64,000 nucleotides of DNA. It comes from Campanula takesimana. Taxonomy: Eukaryota; Streptophyta; Magnoliopsida; Asterales; Campanulaceae. Below are positions 54,940-64,000 of the stretch, piece after piece. The translations under genes and the position numbers were made by a program. Numbering within the stretch: position 1 is the first letter of the stretch; each line of letters begins with the position of its first letter. The DNA lies in the NCBI GenBank assembly GCA_026119855.1, contig JAOWBW010001591.1:124001-188000 (forward strand), read 5' to 3'. The notes under the pieces were generated by a model. The model saw only the letters and a list, made by a program, of their open reading frames with translations. It ran no database searches and was not told the origin of the DNA.

Positions 54940-56083
54940 TTCATTGATGGTAAAGGTTTTGCTCATCATGCGCCTGATCCTACAGTTTATGAAGATGTGT
55001 TAACTGAATCTACAGACGAAGATTCCAGTTCGGAAGACTATGCTATCCATCATTCTCCTATTCCTGCGCAACAGGCTACAACTCCTGCTGCTGCTATTCC
55101 TGCACGGACTACTGGGGCTTCTCAATCTTCTCCTCAAGTTATCCCCATTGTCCCTCCAGCCAACTTCTCCCTCCGATCCCTCAAGTTCTTCAACGGACAT
55201 GCGCCAAATCATGGCCATGCTCCAGACTATCCAGGCTAATCAATTTGCCGCGCAAACCCAGCACTTTCAAGTGGTCACTGCGCAAGCCAAGATTCAAGAG
55301 CAACTGGGTGCGCAGTCTGCACGGCTAGATGCGCAAGCCAGTTTCCTTCAGGCTATTGATTGTGCCATTAAGGGGGAGAGTTATACAACAAAGGCAACCA
55401 GTTCTGAAGCTATGCCTCCTCCTTTCAGTTCTGCAGCTGCGCATGCATCTGGTTCTGGTGCTGCGCCCTCTCAAAACTTTGAAGAACTGCGCCAAGACAT
55501 CCAACATGATTTTGGTATCATCTCAACTGCGCTTACTAAGATCCCCTCTGTGCATGGGTTGAATGAAGGTTTATTTTCCTTATCTGAAACCATCATAGAG
55601 ATCATACAAATTGAGACTGCCAAAGTTATAAATTCTATTGATAACTTTGCGCCAAGTGCCTCCAGCTCCTCCACCTCTGTTGACGCGCTCAAATCTCATA
55701 TGACTGACTGCTTAGTTCAGTTTAGTGATAATTTCAATGGAAGAATGAACCAGGCTATGCTAGATATGCAAGCCAGTCAAAACATGGTTCAGGTGGAGTT
55801 GACCAAAACTTTGGAAGATGCGCAAAAAGAGATTCAGGAATCAATTGCTTCATCTCTGTAATCTTTTGCGAATCAAATAGATGTGTTTGAGAATAGTTTT
55901 AACAGGGTTTCTGAAGACATTCAGCAAGATAACCAGCTAATGCGCGATGGGATGAAGACCTATGTCAACCAGGCTGTGGAATATAATGTCAAGTTTCAGC
56001 AACTGAAGATTGAGTTGATGAACAAGTTTACAAGCCTACAGAATGAGATGCGCGAAGCACTGCACCGTAGTCCCATAGATTAG
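54940..56083 (+). pseudogene. E2 third reading frame (envelope position), coiled coil
   Basis: Reads FAHHAPDPTVYEDV and ESTDEDSSSEDYAIHHS, then after a frameshift near 55150-55200 MAMLQTIQANQFAAQTQ, AQAKIQEQLGAQSARLDAQA, then Ser/Ala-rich linkers and a C-terminal coiled coil (DAQKEIQESIASSL; stop at 55859; SEDIQQDNQLMRDGMK; LMNKFTSLQNEMRE). It ends TAG at 56081-56083. About 17 TGCGCA/TGCGCC words lie in and around it, using at least two codon phases. No membrane segment is evident. Confidence 0.8.
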
Positions 56084-56570
56084 ATTTTGTAATCTTTTCT
56101 TTTTGCTGCGCATAAGTGTAAGTTTTTGATGCGCATTTGTTTTTTGCTTTTGATTTTTCTTCCATGTAAAACTTGTATCTGTAACTCTTATCTTTCAAGA
56201 ATTTAATGAGAAGAATGCATCATTGAGTTTTCATAAAACCTTGTTCAATTCAAACTCTTTGTTTGTGGAACATTGCATACATTATGAACTTCATGCGCCT
56301 ATTCATATCTGCTCATATTTCATTGCATGATGTTTAAACATTCAGTTTAAACGCATACTTAAACTTAAACTCATAACATTTTGTATGCTCTGAATGATAT
56401 TTCTGTCTTTCCCATATTGTAAGTTATTCTTTTGGATAGACTAGAAATCTATAACACTGGCTAGTGTGTGATTGGACTTGAGACATGATTTGCCATTTAC
56501 ATTCTTATGGACATGTTTTTATCAAGTGCCTTGTATTGCCTTTGTTATAGTAGGTAATGGCATCAATCAT

Positions 56571-56582
56571 TTAGGGGGAGAT
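56571..56582 (+). other. Polypurine tract of E2
   Basis: TTAGGGGGAGAT immediately precedes the LTR start TGTTGGG at 56583. Plus-strand priming site. Confidence 0.9.
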
Positions 56583-57994
56583 TGTTGGGTATGCTTATCA
56601 CTTAACCCTCCTACTTATGTTAGAATTGATTGATACCATCACCTAAGTTTATTTTAAGGACTTTAGGACCCTATGTAAGAAGTTTTATAACTTTAGTTTT
56701 TAGCTAAGTCCTCTTTATAGACTAGGCTTAGTGTTTAGGGCTGAAGCTTTGGATTCAAGGTCAAAAGTGCAAAAGGCCAAGTTTGATGCGCATGCCTCCC
56801 ATGCGCAGCGCATCACCTGCGCACTCCATGCGCATGAGTCTCATGCGCACGCAGACTTGCCTTGGTTTATTCTCTCATTTCCTCACCTTACCTTATGAAG
56901 CTTGGAAAGCGTCATGACAAGCTACGCTTTTTGGAAAGAGACAAAGTGCTGATGTGGACTAACGACAAAACATTCATACTCAGCATTTCATAAAGATGGA
57001 GATGCGCCTCAGATTTGAATTTCAAATTGGAGACAGCTGTCACCCTTCTAGAAGAAGTTTGAAGCTTATCCACTTGCTCTGTCTCCAACGGTTATAAAGG
57101 ACCATGCACACCAATCACATTGTGACAGCACATCGTCCTTGCTGAAGCTCCCCAACGGTTAGTTCTTGGAACTCCACTATAAATAGCCAGCTCTTCCTCA
57201 TTTTCCAAGCTGCTTGTGCTTTCGCTTTCAAAGAGAAATATTTGAAGATTTGAAGACTGCTTACATATTTCCAGAATTCTCAAGATCATCCTTCATACCT
57301 TCATAACTCATCCAAGCCCAGATCCTATACAGCCTTTGTAACAACAGAATTTCTTGTGCTCTCCATCTTATAGATTTATAGAGCCCAAAATTCTGTCACA
57401 CACACACCTCATGAAGTTTTGATCTTATCGATCATAGTTCTAGAGATACACCGGTTATTGTCTAGGATTTTGTTCTTTCATAGATTATAGATCTTTGAGT
57501 TAGTTTGTTCTAAATCGTTGTATCTTGTAAACTCTCTCATATAATAAGATCTCCATTAGAAATCCAAGACTAACCATCTTGGTAGAGGACGTAGATCTTT
57601 TCCCGATCGAACCTCTCAAATAGCTTGTCTATTTATTATGCTTCTCATTCTACATTTAAGCTTTACTTATATATTTTTTTGTTTGATCTTTGTAGATTGT
57701 CTTGCATCGTTCGAATTATGTTTATGTGCTTTTTGCCTTAGTTCCTTTTTGCGCCAATCTTTAAGCTAAACTTAGTGCGTGCGTATTTATACTTCTGCGC
57801 ATACTCCCTGCGCATAAGTGATTGCTTTAAGTTTTCGCTGTGCATTTCACACTCTTGTTGCGCGCTATACTTAGCCAAAATAAGACCTGTGCGCATTACC
57901 CATTGTTTTGCAAAAGGGTTTGAAAAGAATTTTAAAACACTATTCACCCCCCCCTAGCATTTTTCATACCCTTGTTGCCCTTCTGGGACCAACA
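56583..57994 (+). mobile_element. 3' LTR of E2
   Basis: 1412 bp, TGTTGGGTATGC to GGGACCAACA, with TATA box CTATAAATA at 57177-57185. In U3, TGCGCA starts at 56787, 56802, 56819, 56829 and 56844; 56787/56802 and 56829/56844 are pairs of 15 bp repeated 42 bp apart. It abuts copia A RNase H sequence at 57995. Confidence 0.95.
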
Positions 57995-58570
57995 TCAGTC
58001 ATAGAAATTGTACTGGAATTATCACAAAATATAGGAATATTTGTGACATTCATACCAAAGTTTTGAAGTTGACTTTTTAAGTACAATATTTGGGAGCAGC
58101 AGAGACCAGCTGCAACATATTCAGCCTCAGCTGTTGACGTTGCAATTGATGTTTGTTTTTTGCTTGACCAAGACACAATTCTAGATCCAATGAATTGACA
58201 TCCACCACTTGTTGACTTTCTGTCCAAATTGCATCCCGCATAATCTGAGTCAGTAAAACCAATTAGTGAGAATGGTGATTCATTAGGATACCACAAGCCA
58301 TAGTCAGGAGTTCCCTTGAGATATCTCAAAATTCTTTTATCAGCAACAAGGTGAGATTCTTAAGGATTGGCTTGAAACCTTGCACATAGACATACAATGA
58401 ACATGATGTCTGTTCTTGATGCAGTAACATAGGAGGGATCCTATATAGCTTCTGTACAGTGTTTGATCAACATTTTGACCATCAGTGTCAGCATGAAGTT
58501 TGGTTGTAGTAGACAGAGGTGTCTTAGCTGTTGAGGCATTCTGCTTATCAAACTTCTTGAGCATGTCTCT
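57995..58570 (-). pseudogene. Copia A RNase H, cut by the E2 LTR
   Basis: The minus strand carries LKKFDKQNASTAKTPLS, then after frameshifts near 58340-58430 the RNase H region (FTDSDYAGC, STSGGCQFIGSR, STAEAEYVAAGLCC, IFCDNSSTISM). It is truncated at 57994/57995, so the last third of RNase H and the 3' LTR of A lie elsewhere. Confidence 0.92.
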
Positions 58571-59480
58571 TGTTTACTTGGCTTGGTTATTGAAGATTCC
58601 GTCCTTCATTTGTTTGACTTGGAGACCCAGGAAGTAGGTAAGTTCTCCAGTCATACTCATTTCAAACTGTTTTTGCATTAGATCTCCAAATTCTTTGCAA
58701 AGGTCCTCATTTGATGATCCAAATATTATATCATCAACATAGACCTGAATGAGTAGTGTGTCATCTCCATATTTTTTAATGAACAGTGTTTTGTCAATAT
58801 GACCTTTGGTAAATCCTTTATCAAGAAGGAAGTTAGACAGAGTGTCATACCAAGCTCTAGGGGCTTGTTTGAGACCATACAAGGCTTTGTCCAACTTGTA
58901 TACATGATCTGGGAATTTAGGATGTTCAAATCCAGGAGGTTGAGCAACAAACACTTTTTCATTTAGTACTCCATTTAAGAATGCACTCTTGACATCCATT
59001 TGGAATACTTTCATTTTTTTTAAAGATGCAAAGGCTAAAAATAGTCTTATGGCTTCAAGTCTTGCTACAGGAGCAAAAGTTTCATCATAGTCTATTCCTT
59101 CTTCTTATTTATATCCCTGAGCTACAAGTCTGGCTTTGTTTCTAACTACAGTACCATCTTCACTCATTTTATTTCTAACCCATCTGGTATCTATGACAAT
59201 TTGATTTCTTGGTTTGGGAACAAGTTTCCATACTTTATTTATTTCAAACTGTTCTAGTTCTTCTTTTATTGCTTCTATCCAGTCTATATCTTGAAGAGCT
59301 TCATGGATTTTCTTGGGTTCCATTTGAGAAATAAAGGCACTCATGAAAATATCATAGTGAGGAATGCCTTCAGGAATGCTTTCCTTCTGAATGGGAATGG
59401 AAATAACAAGGTTATCATCATTGAGAATGGGAATTTGAGTGGAGATTTGAGAAGGGATTACCTGACAGCTAACTGATTGA
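58571..59480 (-). pseudogene. Copia A reverse transcriptase
   Basis: From the right: [45 protein letters not shown] then a TAA (Gln codon lost) near 59104, [84 protein letters not shown]. The YVDD catalytic pair is intact. Confidence 0.92.
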
Positions 59481-59481
59481 T

Positions 59482-60573
59482 CTAAGCTGTTGGGAAGGGG
59501 AAAGCTGTTGGGAATGGGTAAGCTGTTGGGGGTGTCTTTGGGTAGAACATAGGAAGAATTATGTTATCTTCATTAGAGGGATAGGAATCATTGATTTTAG
59601 GTGAAGGTTCTGGAAGGTTGTCAGAGTTTCCAATACTTTCATCAAAATCACACAAGTCAGTGTTGCTTTGATCATTGTTTTCATCAAAGTCAACATGAAT
59701 AGATTCTTCTACAACTAGTCTTCTCTTGTTGTATACTCTGTAGGCTTTTCTAGTGTTGGAGTAGCCCAAAAAGATTCCTTCATCACTCTTGGAATCAAAC
59801 TTACCCAAGTTGTTCTTTCCATTGTTATGAATGTAACATTTGCTTTCAAATCCATGAACGTAGGATATGGTTGGAACCTTTCCATTCCACAACTCATATG
59901 GGGTCTTCATATGAAATTTGTTGATAAGGGTTTTATTTTGCACATAGACAACAATGGTTACAGCTTCACCCCAAAAGTATTTAGGAAGATTGTGTTCTGA
60001 CAGCATTGCTCTTGCTGCCTCACAGATGGTCCTATTCTTTCTTTCTGCAACTCTATTCTGTTAAGGAGTTCTTGGTGCTGAGAAGTTGTGATCAATTCCA
60101 ATTTGATTACAATAGGTGTCAACTCCAGTGTTCTTAAATTCAGTTCCATGATCAGATCTTATCTTTTTGATAGACAAGCCTTTGTAGTTCTGAACTTTGT
60201 TGAACAGCTGAGTGAGATTATGAAGGGTATCACTTTTGGATTCAAGGAGAATTATCGAAGTGAATCTTGTGTAGTCATCAACAACTACAAGGGAGTATCT
60301 CTTTCCACCTAGAGATCTGGTTCTAATGGGACCAAATAAATCCATGTGGAGGAGATCAAGGGGTTTGGAAGTGTCAAGTCTTGTTTTTATAGAAAATGAG
60401 GTCTTCTTTTGTTTTCCACATTGACAGGATTTGCAAAGCTTGTCCTTCTTGAAACGTATTTTGGGGAGACCTTTAACAAGATTGGAGATGGACAATTTTG
60501 AAATGGTTTTGAGTTTCAAATGAGCAAGTCTCTTATGCCACAACCAAGACATATCTGATTGGCTATAGGACAA
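59482..60573 (-). pseudogene. Copia A pre-integrase and integrase
   Basis: SWLWHKRLAHLKLKTISK and CKSCQCGKQKK (zinc-binding H/C ligands) precede the integrase core HMDLFGP, RSDHGTEFKN and, after a TAA near 60061, RKNRTICEAARAM. Then come KYFWGEAV, YELWNGKVP and VYNKRRLVVEESIHVDF. A Pro/Thr/Phe-rich repeat ends the linker near 59490. Confidence 0.92.
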
Positions 60574-60965
60574 AAGACAATGAGCAGCTGAGGATTAAAC
60601 TACTTCAAGGTGGAGGCAGTAGAGGTTCTTCTTTCTAACTCCTGTTAGAATAACCTTGTTGTTCTTGTTTTTGACTTGGCACTGGTCCTTTGTGCAGATA
60701 ACATGGTAACCTTTGTCACAGATTTGACTAATGCTGATCAAATTGTGTTTAAGGCCTTCAACATAAGATACATCTGTGAAGATGATCTCCTTGGTCACTA
60801 GGTTGCCTGATCCTTTGACTCTTGCTTGAGAATTATCACCAAATGTAACATTGGGACCATTCTTTGGTGTTAGTTGTTGAAGCCATTCCTTGTTGTAGGT
60901 CATGTGTCTGCTGCATCCACTATCTAAATACCAAATTCCTTTGCTTCCTTTGCTGGAAACCTATA
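60574..60965 (-). pseudogene. Copia A protease
   Basis: The minus strand reads GIWYLDSGCSRHMTYNKEWL near 60900-60955, the D-S-G-C-S protease site, then GPNVTFGDNSQARVKGSG and GLKHNLISISQICDKGY. A stop after VRKKNLYCLHLEVV (60595) separates it from the pre-integrase. The interval 60966-61135 carries the degraded gag-protease junction. Confidence 0.9.
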
Positions 60966-61135
60966 AAACAAAATATAAATTATGGTACCCTTTATGCTTT
61001 TTGGGTCCAAAGGATTAGACTTTCTTTGGTACCCTAGCCTTACCACCTAATCTTTTCTTGAAGAATTGGTTAAGGGTGTTATAGTAGGACATGATTTGCA
61101 TCATATATGGTGTCAGGGTAAAGGGTTGAGGAGTG

Positions 61136-62217
61136 TTATATAGGTGTCCAATATTGTATGGGGTTGATGATAGTTTGGTTGATGGAAGTGAGATTGGTTT
61201 CTTGGGTTTGGTGAGTGATATGAAGATCTAGGAGAGGAGTGTTGTGACTGATAAGCATGGCTTTTCCCATTGGAATATTGCCAGTTTTGTCTAGTTTGCC
61301 TAGATTGCCTCTGCTGTCTAGTATGTCTTGGCTATCCAGTTTGCCTTGGTTGTCCAGTTTTCCTTGGCTGTCTGGCTTGTCTAGGCTTTCTAGGCTTCTG
61401 TTCTTGCTTCCTTTTCTGAGATTTAATATCATCAGTGCTAGTGGAAGCTTGAGAATTAGGACCTTTGGGAGAATCCACTTTCAATTTTCTTTCTTCACTT
61501 CTCTGTTTGTATACATCTTCCTTTGTTTGAATGAGATAAGATGAATTCTTGGTAGAGAATGTGTTGAGACTTTGTAAAATCATAGTTTCAACAGCTCTAT
61601 CACCAGTAGGTGTAGTGTAGATTTTGAGTGTGAGATATTTGGCTCCTATTCCAGATCTGTCCCCGGGATGTCTTTGATTAAAGTGATACATGGATAGAGC
61701 ATTGCTTGATTTGTTCCAGGAATCAATTTTGCCTTTTAAAGCAATGTTTTCTTCCTTCAAGGTACTCATTTCCTGTTCATTATCCTTTTGGGACTTAGAA
61801 CAGTCAGTCTTAGCTGTTGAGCTAAGTATGTCATTTTCGAGTTTTTGACATTTTTCTTCTAGATCATTTTTGGTTGTTTCAAGGTTAGTGTTTAGGGATT
61901 TGAGATTTTCAATGGTTTTTGATTGCTCAAGGTTTTCTGTGATGAGGTCAGCAAAGCTAGAGTCTTGTTTCTTTTTTTGAATCAAGAGGGTGCAAACTAA
62001 ATTTTTAAAGCCTTCTATATTAAGAGAATTAAAATTATGTACCTCTTTAAGTTCTTCAGCAGCAGCTAAGGCTTCAAGGTCCTCTTCATTATCTGAGTCA
62101 TCACATTCCTGTGCAACCAAACACAATAATGCTCCTTCTTCATCACTATCTGAGTCTGATGATTCAAATTCTTCATCACTGAACCTGGAAGAGTCAGCAA
62201 GCATGACTTATTCTTTA
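61136..62217 (-). pseudogene. Copia A gag C-terminal region
   Basis: Acidic FESSDSDSDEEGALLCLVAQ, then a long coiled coil (ENLEQSKTIENLKSLNTNLE, EEKCQKLENDIL, EMSTLKEENIALKGKI), then a tandem Arg/Gln/Pro/Gly run (RKPRQARQPRKTGQPRQTG) from 18-bp-like repeats at 61275-61400. The frame breaks into 61136-61432 within the repeat. This coiled-coil gag extension is typical of SIRE-type elements. Confidence 0.85.
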
Positions 62218-62330
62218 TTTTTGTCATTCTTAGCCTTGACACAATTAAAACAATTGCACCTAGAGCTATGAATGACATCTTTAGAATATGTCATTCTTTT
62301 TTAGTTTTCCCTTGGTTTCTTAGGTTCTTT

Positions 62331-63308
62331 TCAGTCTGCAGCATAGTGATCTGGTTTACCACAGTTGTAACACTCAATGTTCTTTTTGACAACTACTTGA
62401 GTGGAGTTGGATGATGAAGGACTGTATCTTCTATCAAAAGCTTTCTTTTGATGCTTCATGGCATTTCTGACAGCAATGGAAATGCGACTTGGGATGTCTT
62501 CTTGAGAGATAGGTTTTGATTCTTGTTTAGGAGTTATGTTCAGCTTTTGTTGAGCATTAATAATAAGTGTGTCAATGTCCTGTTGAGAAATTTTTTTCTG
62601 GGTTTGCTCTTGAGCTACAAGGGCAAGGGTTTGAGATATGGTGGATGCTGGTTGGATTTTGATCATTCCTTCCAGTTCATAAGCTTCAAGTTTACCAAAG
62701 TATTGTTCTATGGTCATACTACTCCATTCAGCTCCTTCTCTAATGGGAAGGGATACTTTCTCATACTCTTGAGGAAGATTAGATTAGATCTTTAAGCAAA
62801 GGTCAGATTGTTCAAATGTTTTGCCATGGTCTGAAATGGCTCTTACAAGATCTTCAAATCTTGGTCTTGCAGCACTCACTTTCTCTTCAAGATAGAATTT
62901 GAAGTTGTCTAACTGTCTTAATAAGTTATATAGATTCTGGGTTCTAACACTGGTGTGTTTAGTGAACTTTGTGTTAATTAATTCCCATGCTGCTTTAGCA
63001 CTTGGTACTTTAGCTATTTCTTGAGCTAGGGAGTCATTTACACTTTTTTGCAGAATGTTTTTTACTTTTAAGTTTGCAGTCATAAGTTGTCTTTGTGCAT
63101 CAGTCCAGTTTTCAGGAGATTTGAGTTTGCTACCTCCTCCATTGACTTCAGCTTGAGTGGGAGGTTCAACTTCATTTTCTAAGACATACCAGTTCCATAT
63201 GCTATTAGCATCTAGATAGGTTTTGATTTTTGATGAATAAATCTCAAAGGATCCACAATCATCAATGTGTGGAATGTCCTTTTCATTGTTTCTTATTGGT
63301 TGAGGCAT
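62331..63308 (-). pseudogene. Copia A gag N-terminal region
   Basis: Starts at ATG 63308 (MPQPIRNNEKDIPHID), 54 bases inside the PBS. Capsid motifs: FEIYSSKIKTYLDANS, ENWTDAQRQLMTANLK, AKAAWELINTKFTKH, QNLYNLLRQLDNFKF. An in-frame TAA near 62784 splits it. The zinc knuckle CYNCGKPDHYAAD ends at a TGA exactly where the fourth ligand Cys (TGC) is expected. Confidence 0.9.
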
Positions 63309-63361
63309 GGTGGGTTGAATGGATCTATCACAAGTTGTTAGACTCTGTATGGTGAATCCAA

Positions 63362-63373
63362 GCTCTGATGCCA
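63362..63373 (-). other. Primer binding site of copia A (TGGCATCAGAGC)
   Basis: The minus strand reads TGGCATCAGAGC, one base different from the other six sites, two bases from the LTR terminus at 63376. It still pairs with the tRNA-Met 3' end except at one position. Confidence 0.85.
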
Positions 63374-63375
63374 AT

Positions 63376-64000
63376 TGAAAGGCCCTGTTAACTTAATGAA
63401 CAGATTAGTTAAAACTTGAACAACTAACTGATTGAGGTTAGCTGTTGAGAAATAATAAATAAAAGAAATGTGCAGCGGAATATAAAGATAAAAAAAATGA
63501 AGAAACAAAGTGTAATGTGTGTGTTGGTGTATGGACAAGAGTGTACACAGTATTTTAAAGTGGTTCAGAGGCAAAACCCTTCTCTTACATCCACCTCCAC
63601 TGTTGGAACAGTGAGATCAATCCACTATAATATTCTCTACTTTTAGAGTTACAAGAATTGATAAGGCAAGTTCCTTTGAACCCCCTCTACTTAATTGACA
63701 CTTCAATTAAGGTTGCTTCTTTCAAAGCAAGAAAAAGAAAAAGAAAAATAATCATAAGTGTGTTTACAAAAATAACTTGGCTGTTAGCTGGCTGTATGTG
63801 GGTTGTAACTGGGTGCAAGATGGCACAATATTTGCAGGGGTTTATGCAAATATTTAGGACTGCAAAGTGTGTATGCAGTACAGCTTGAGAGTATTTCAAA
63901 CAGTGTAAGGTTGTAAAAAGGGATAGAAGGGTCACTTGACAACATGCCAGTATACTCCTTTATATAAGGGTTGGCATATAGCCGTTGGGGGACAAGTAGC
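63376..64000 (-). mobile_element. 5' LTR of copia A (runs off the window)
   Basis: Starts TGAAAGGCCCTGTTAAC. A minus-strand TATATAAAGG box lies at about 63957-63967, so the part seen is mainly U5 and R. The U3 continues beyond the window. No CpG-rich word cluster is seen in this part. Confidence 0.85.

Noticed and set aside
63309..63374. Starting copia A gag at 63374.
   Set aside because: That start is a TTG inside the primer binding site; the first ATG giving the normal gag N-terminus is at 63308.

Overview
This is transposon-dominated DNA from a flowering plant, most likely a eudicot. I recognise no host protein-coding gene and no tRNA, rRNA or CRISPR array. Almost every stretch belongs to an LTR retrotransposon, judged by TG...CA long terminal repeats, tRNA-Met-type primer binding sites (TGGTATCAGAGC, found at seven places), polypurine tracts, 5-bp target duplications, and gag / aspartic protease / integrase / reverse transcriptase / RNase H motifs. 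Nearly all coding regions carry frameshifts or stops.

Layout. 1-2510: a minus-strand Ty1-copia gag-protease remnant with its leader, PBS and an LTR from 2525. 3401-7032: the noncoding internal part, PBS and LTR of a second minus-strand element. 7033-11368: a decayed minus-strand Ty3-gypsy chromovirus-like element with its LTR. 11878-20106: a plus-strand SIRE/Maximus-like Ty1-copia element (E1), interrupted by a 2.1-kb solo LTR. 20107-40365: the 3' part of a plus-strand Ty3-gypsy Tat-lineage element, itself interrupted by a 15.7-kb minus-strand SIRE-like composite (E3, 21245-36907) with three LTRs and a 5-bp target duplication. 40366-43740: an unassigned coding-like piece, then the tail and 3' LTR of a SIRE-like element, then a sliver of another copia. 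43762-43857: a MITE-like palindrome. 43859-57994: a second plus-strand SIRE-like element (E2), 5' truncated, carrying two solo LTRs with target duplications. 57995-64000: a minus-strand SIRE-type copia element (A), running off the window.

E1, E2, E3 and A encode the usual copia order gag-PR-INT-RT-RNaseH. E2 and E3 also carry a third, envelope-position reading frame between pol and the 3' LTR; E3's has a domain resembling the 'putative plant transposon protein' family and a C-terminal coiled coil.

The most striking pattern is at DNA level. Several unrelated LTR families carry pairs of GC-rich dyads whose centres lie 22-23 bp apart, with the pair repeated about every 64-75 bp. The dyad sequence differs between elements while the spacing stays. 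Two relatives with the same LTR ends carry different dyads at the same LTR position, and one dyad type is shared between a copia-like and a gypsy-like LTR. In parallel, the SIRE-like elements are saturated with an element-specific CpG word (TGCGCA/TGCGCC in E1 and E2, TCGGCA in E3) across LTRs, spacers and coding sequence, in more than one reading frame. I propose, as inference only, a self-recognition code read by an element-encoded or host DNA-binding protein.
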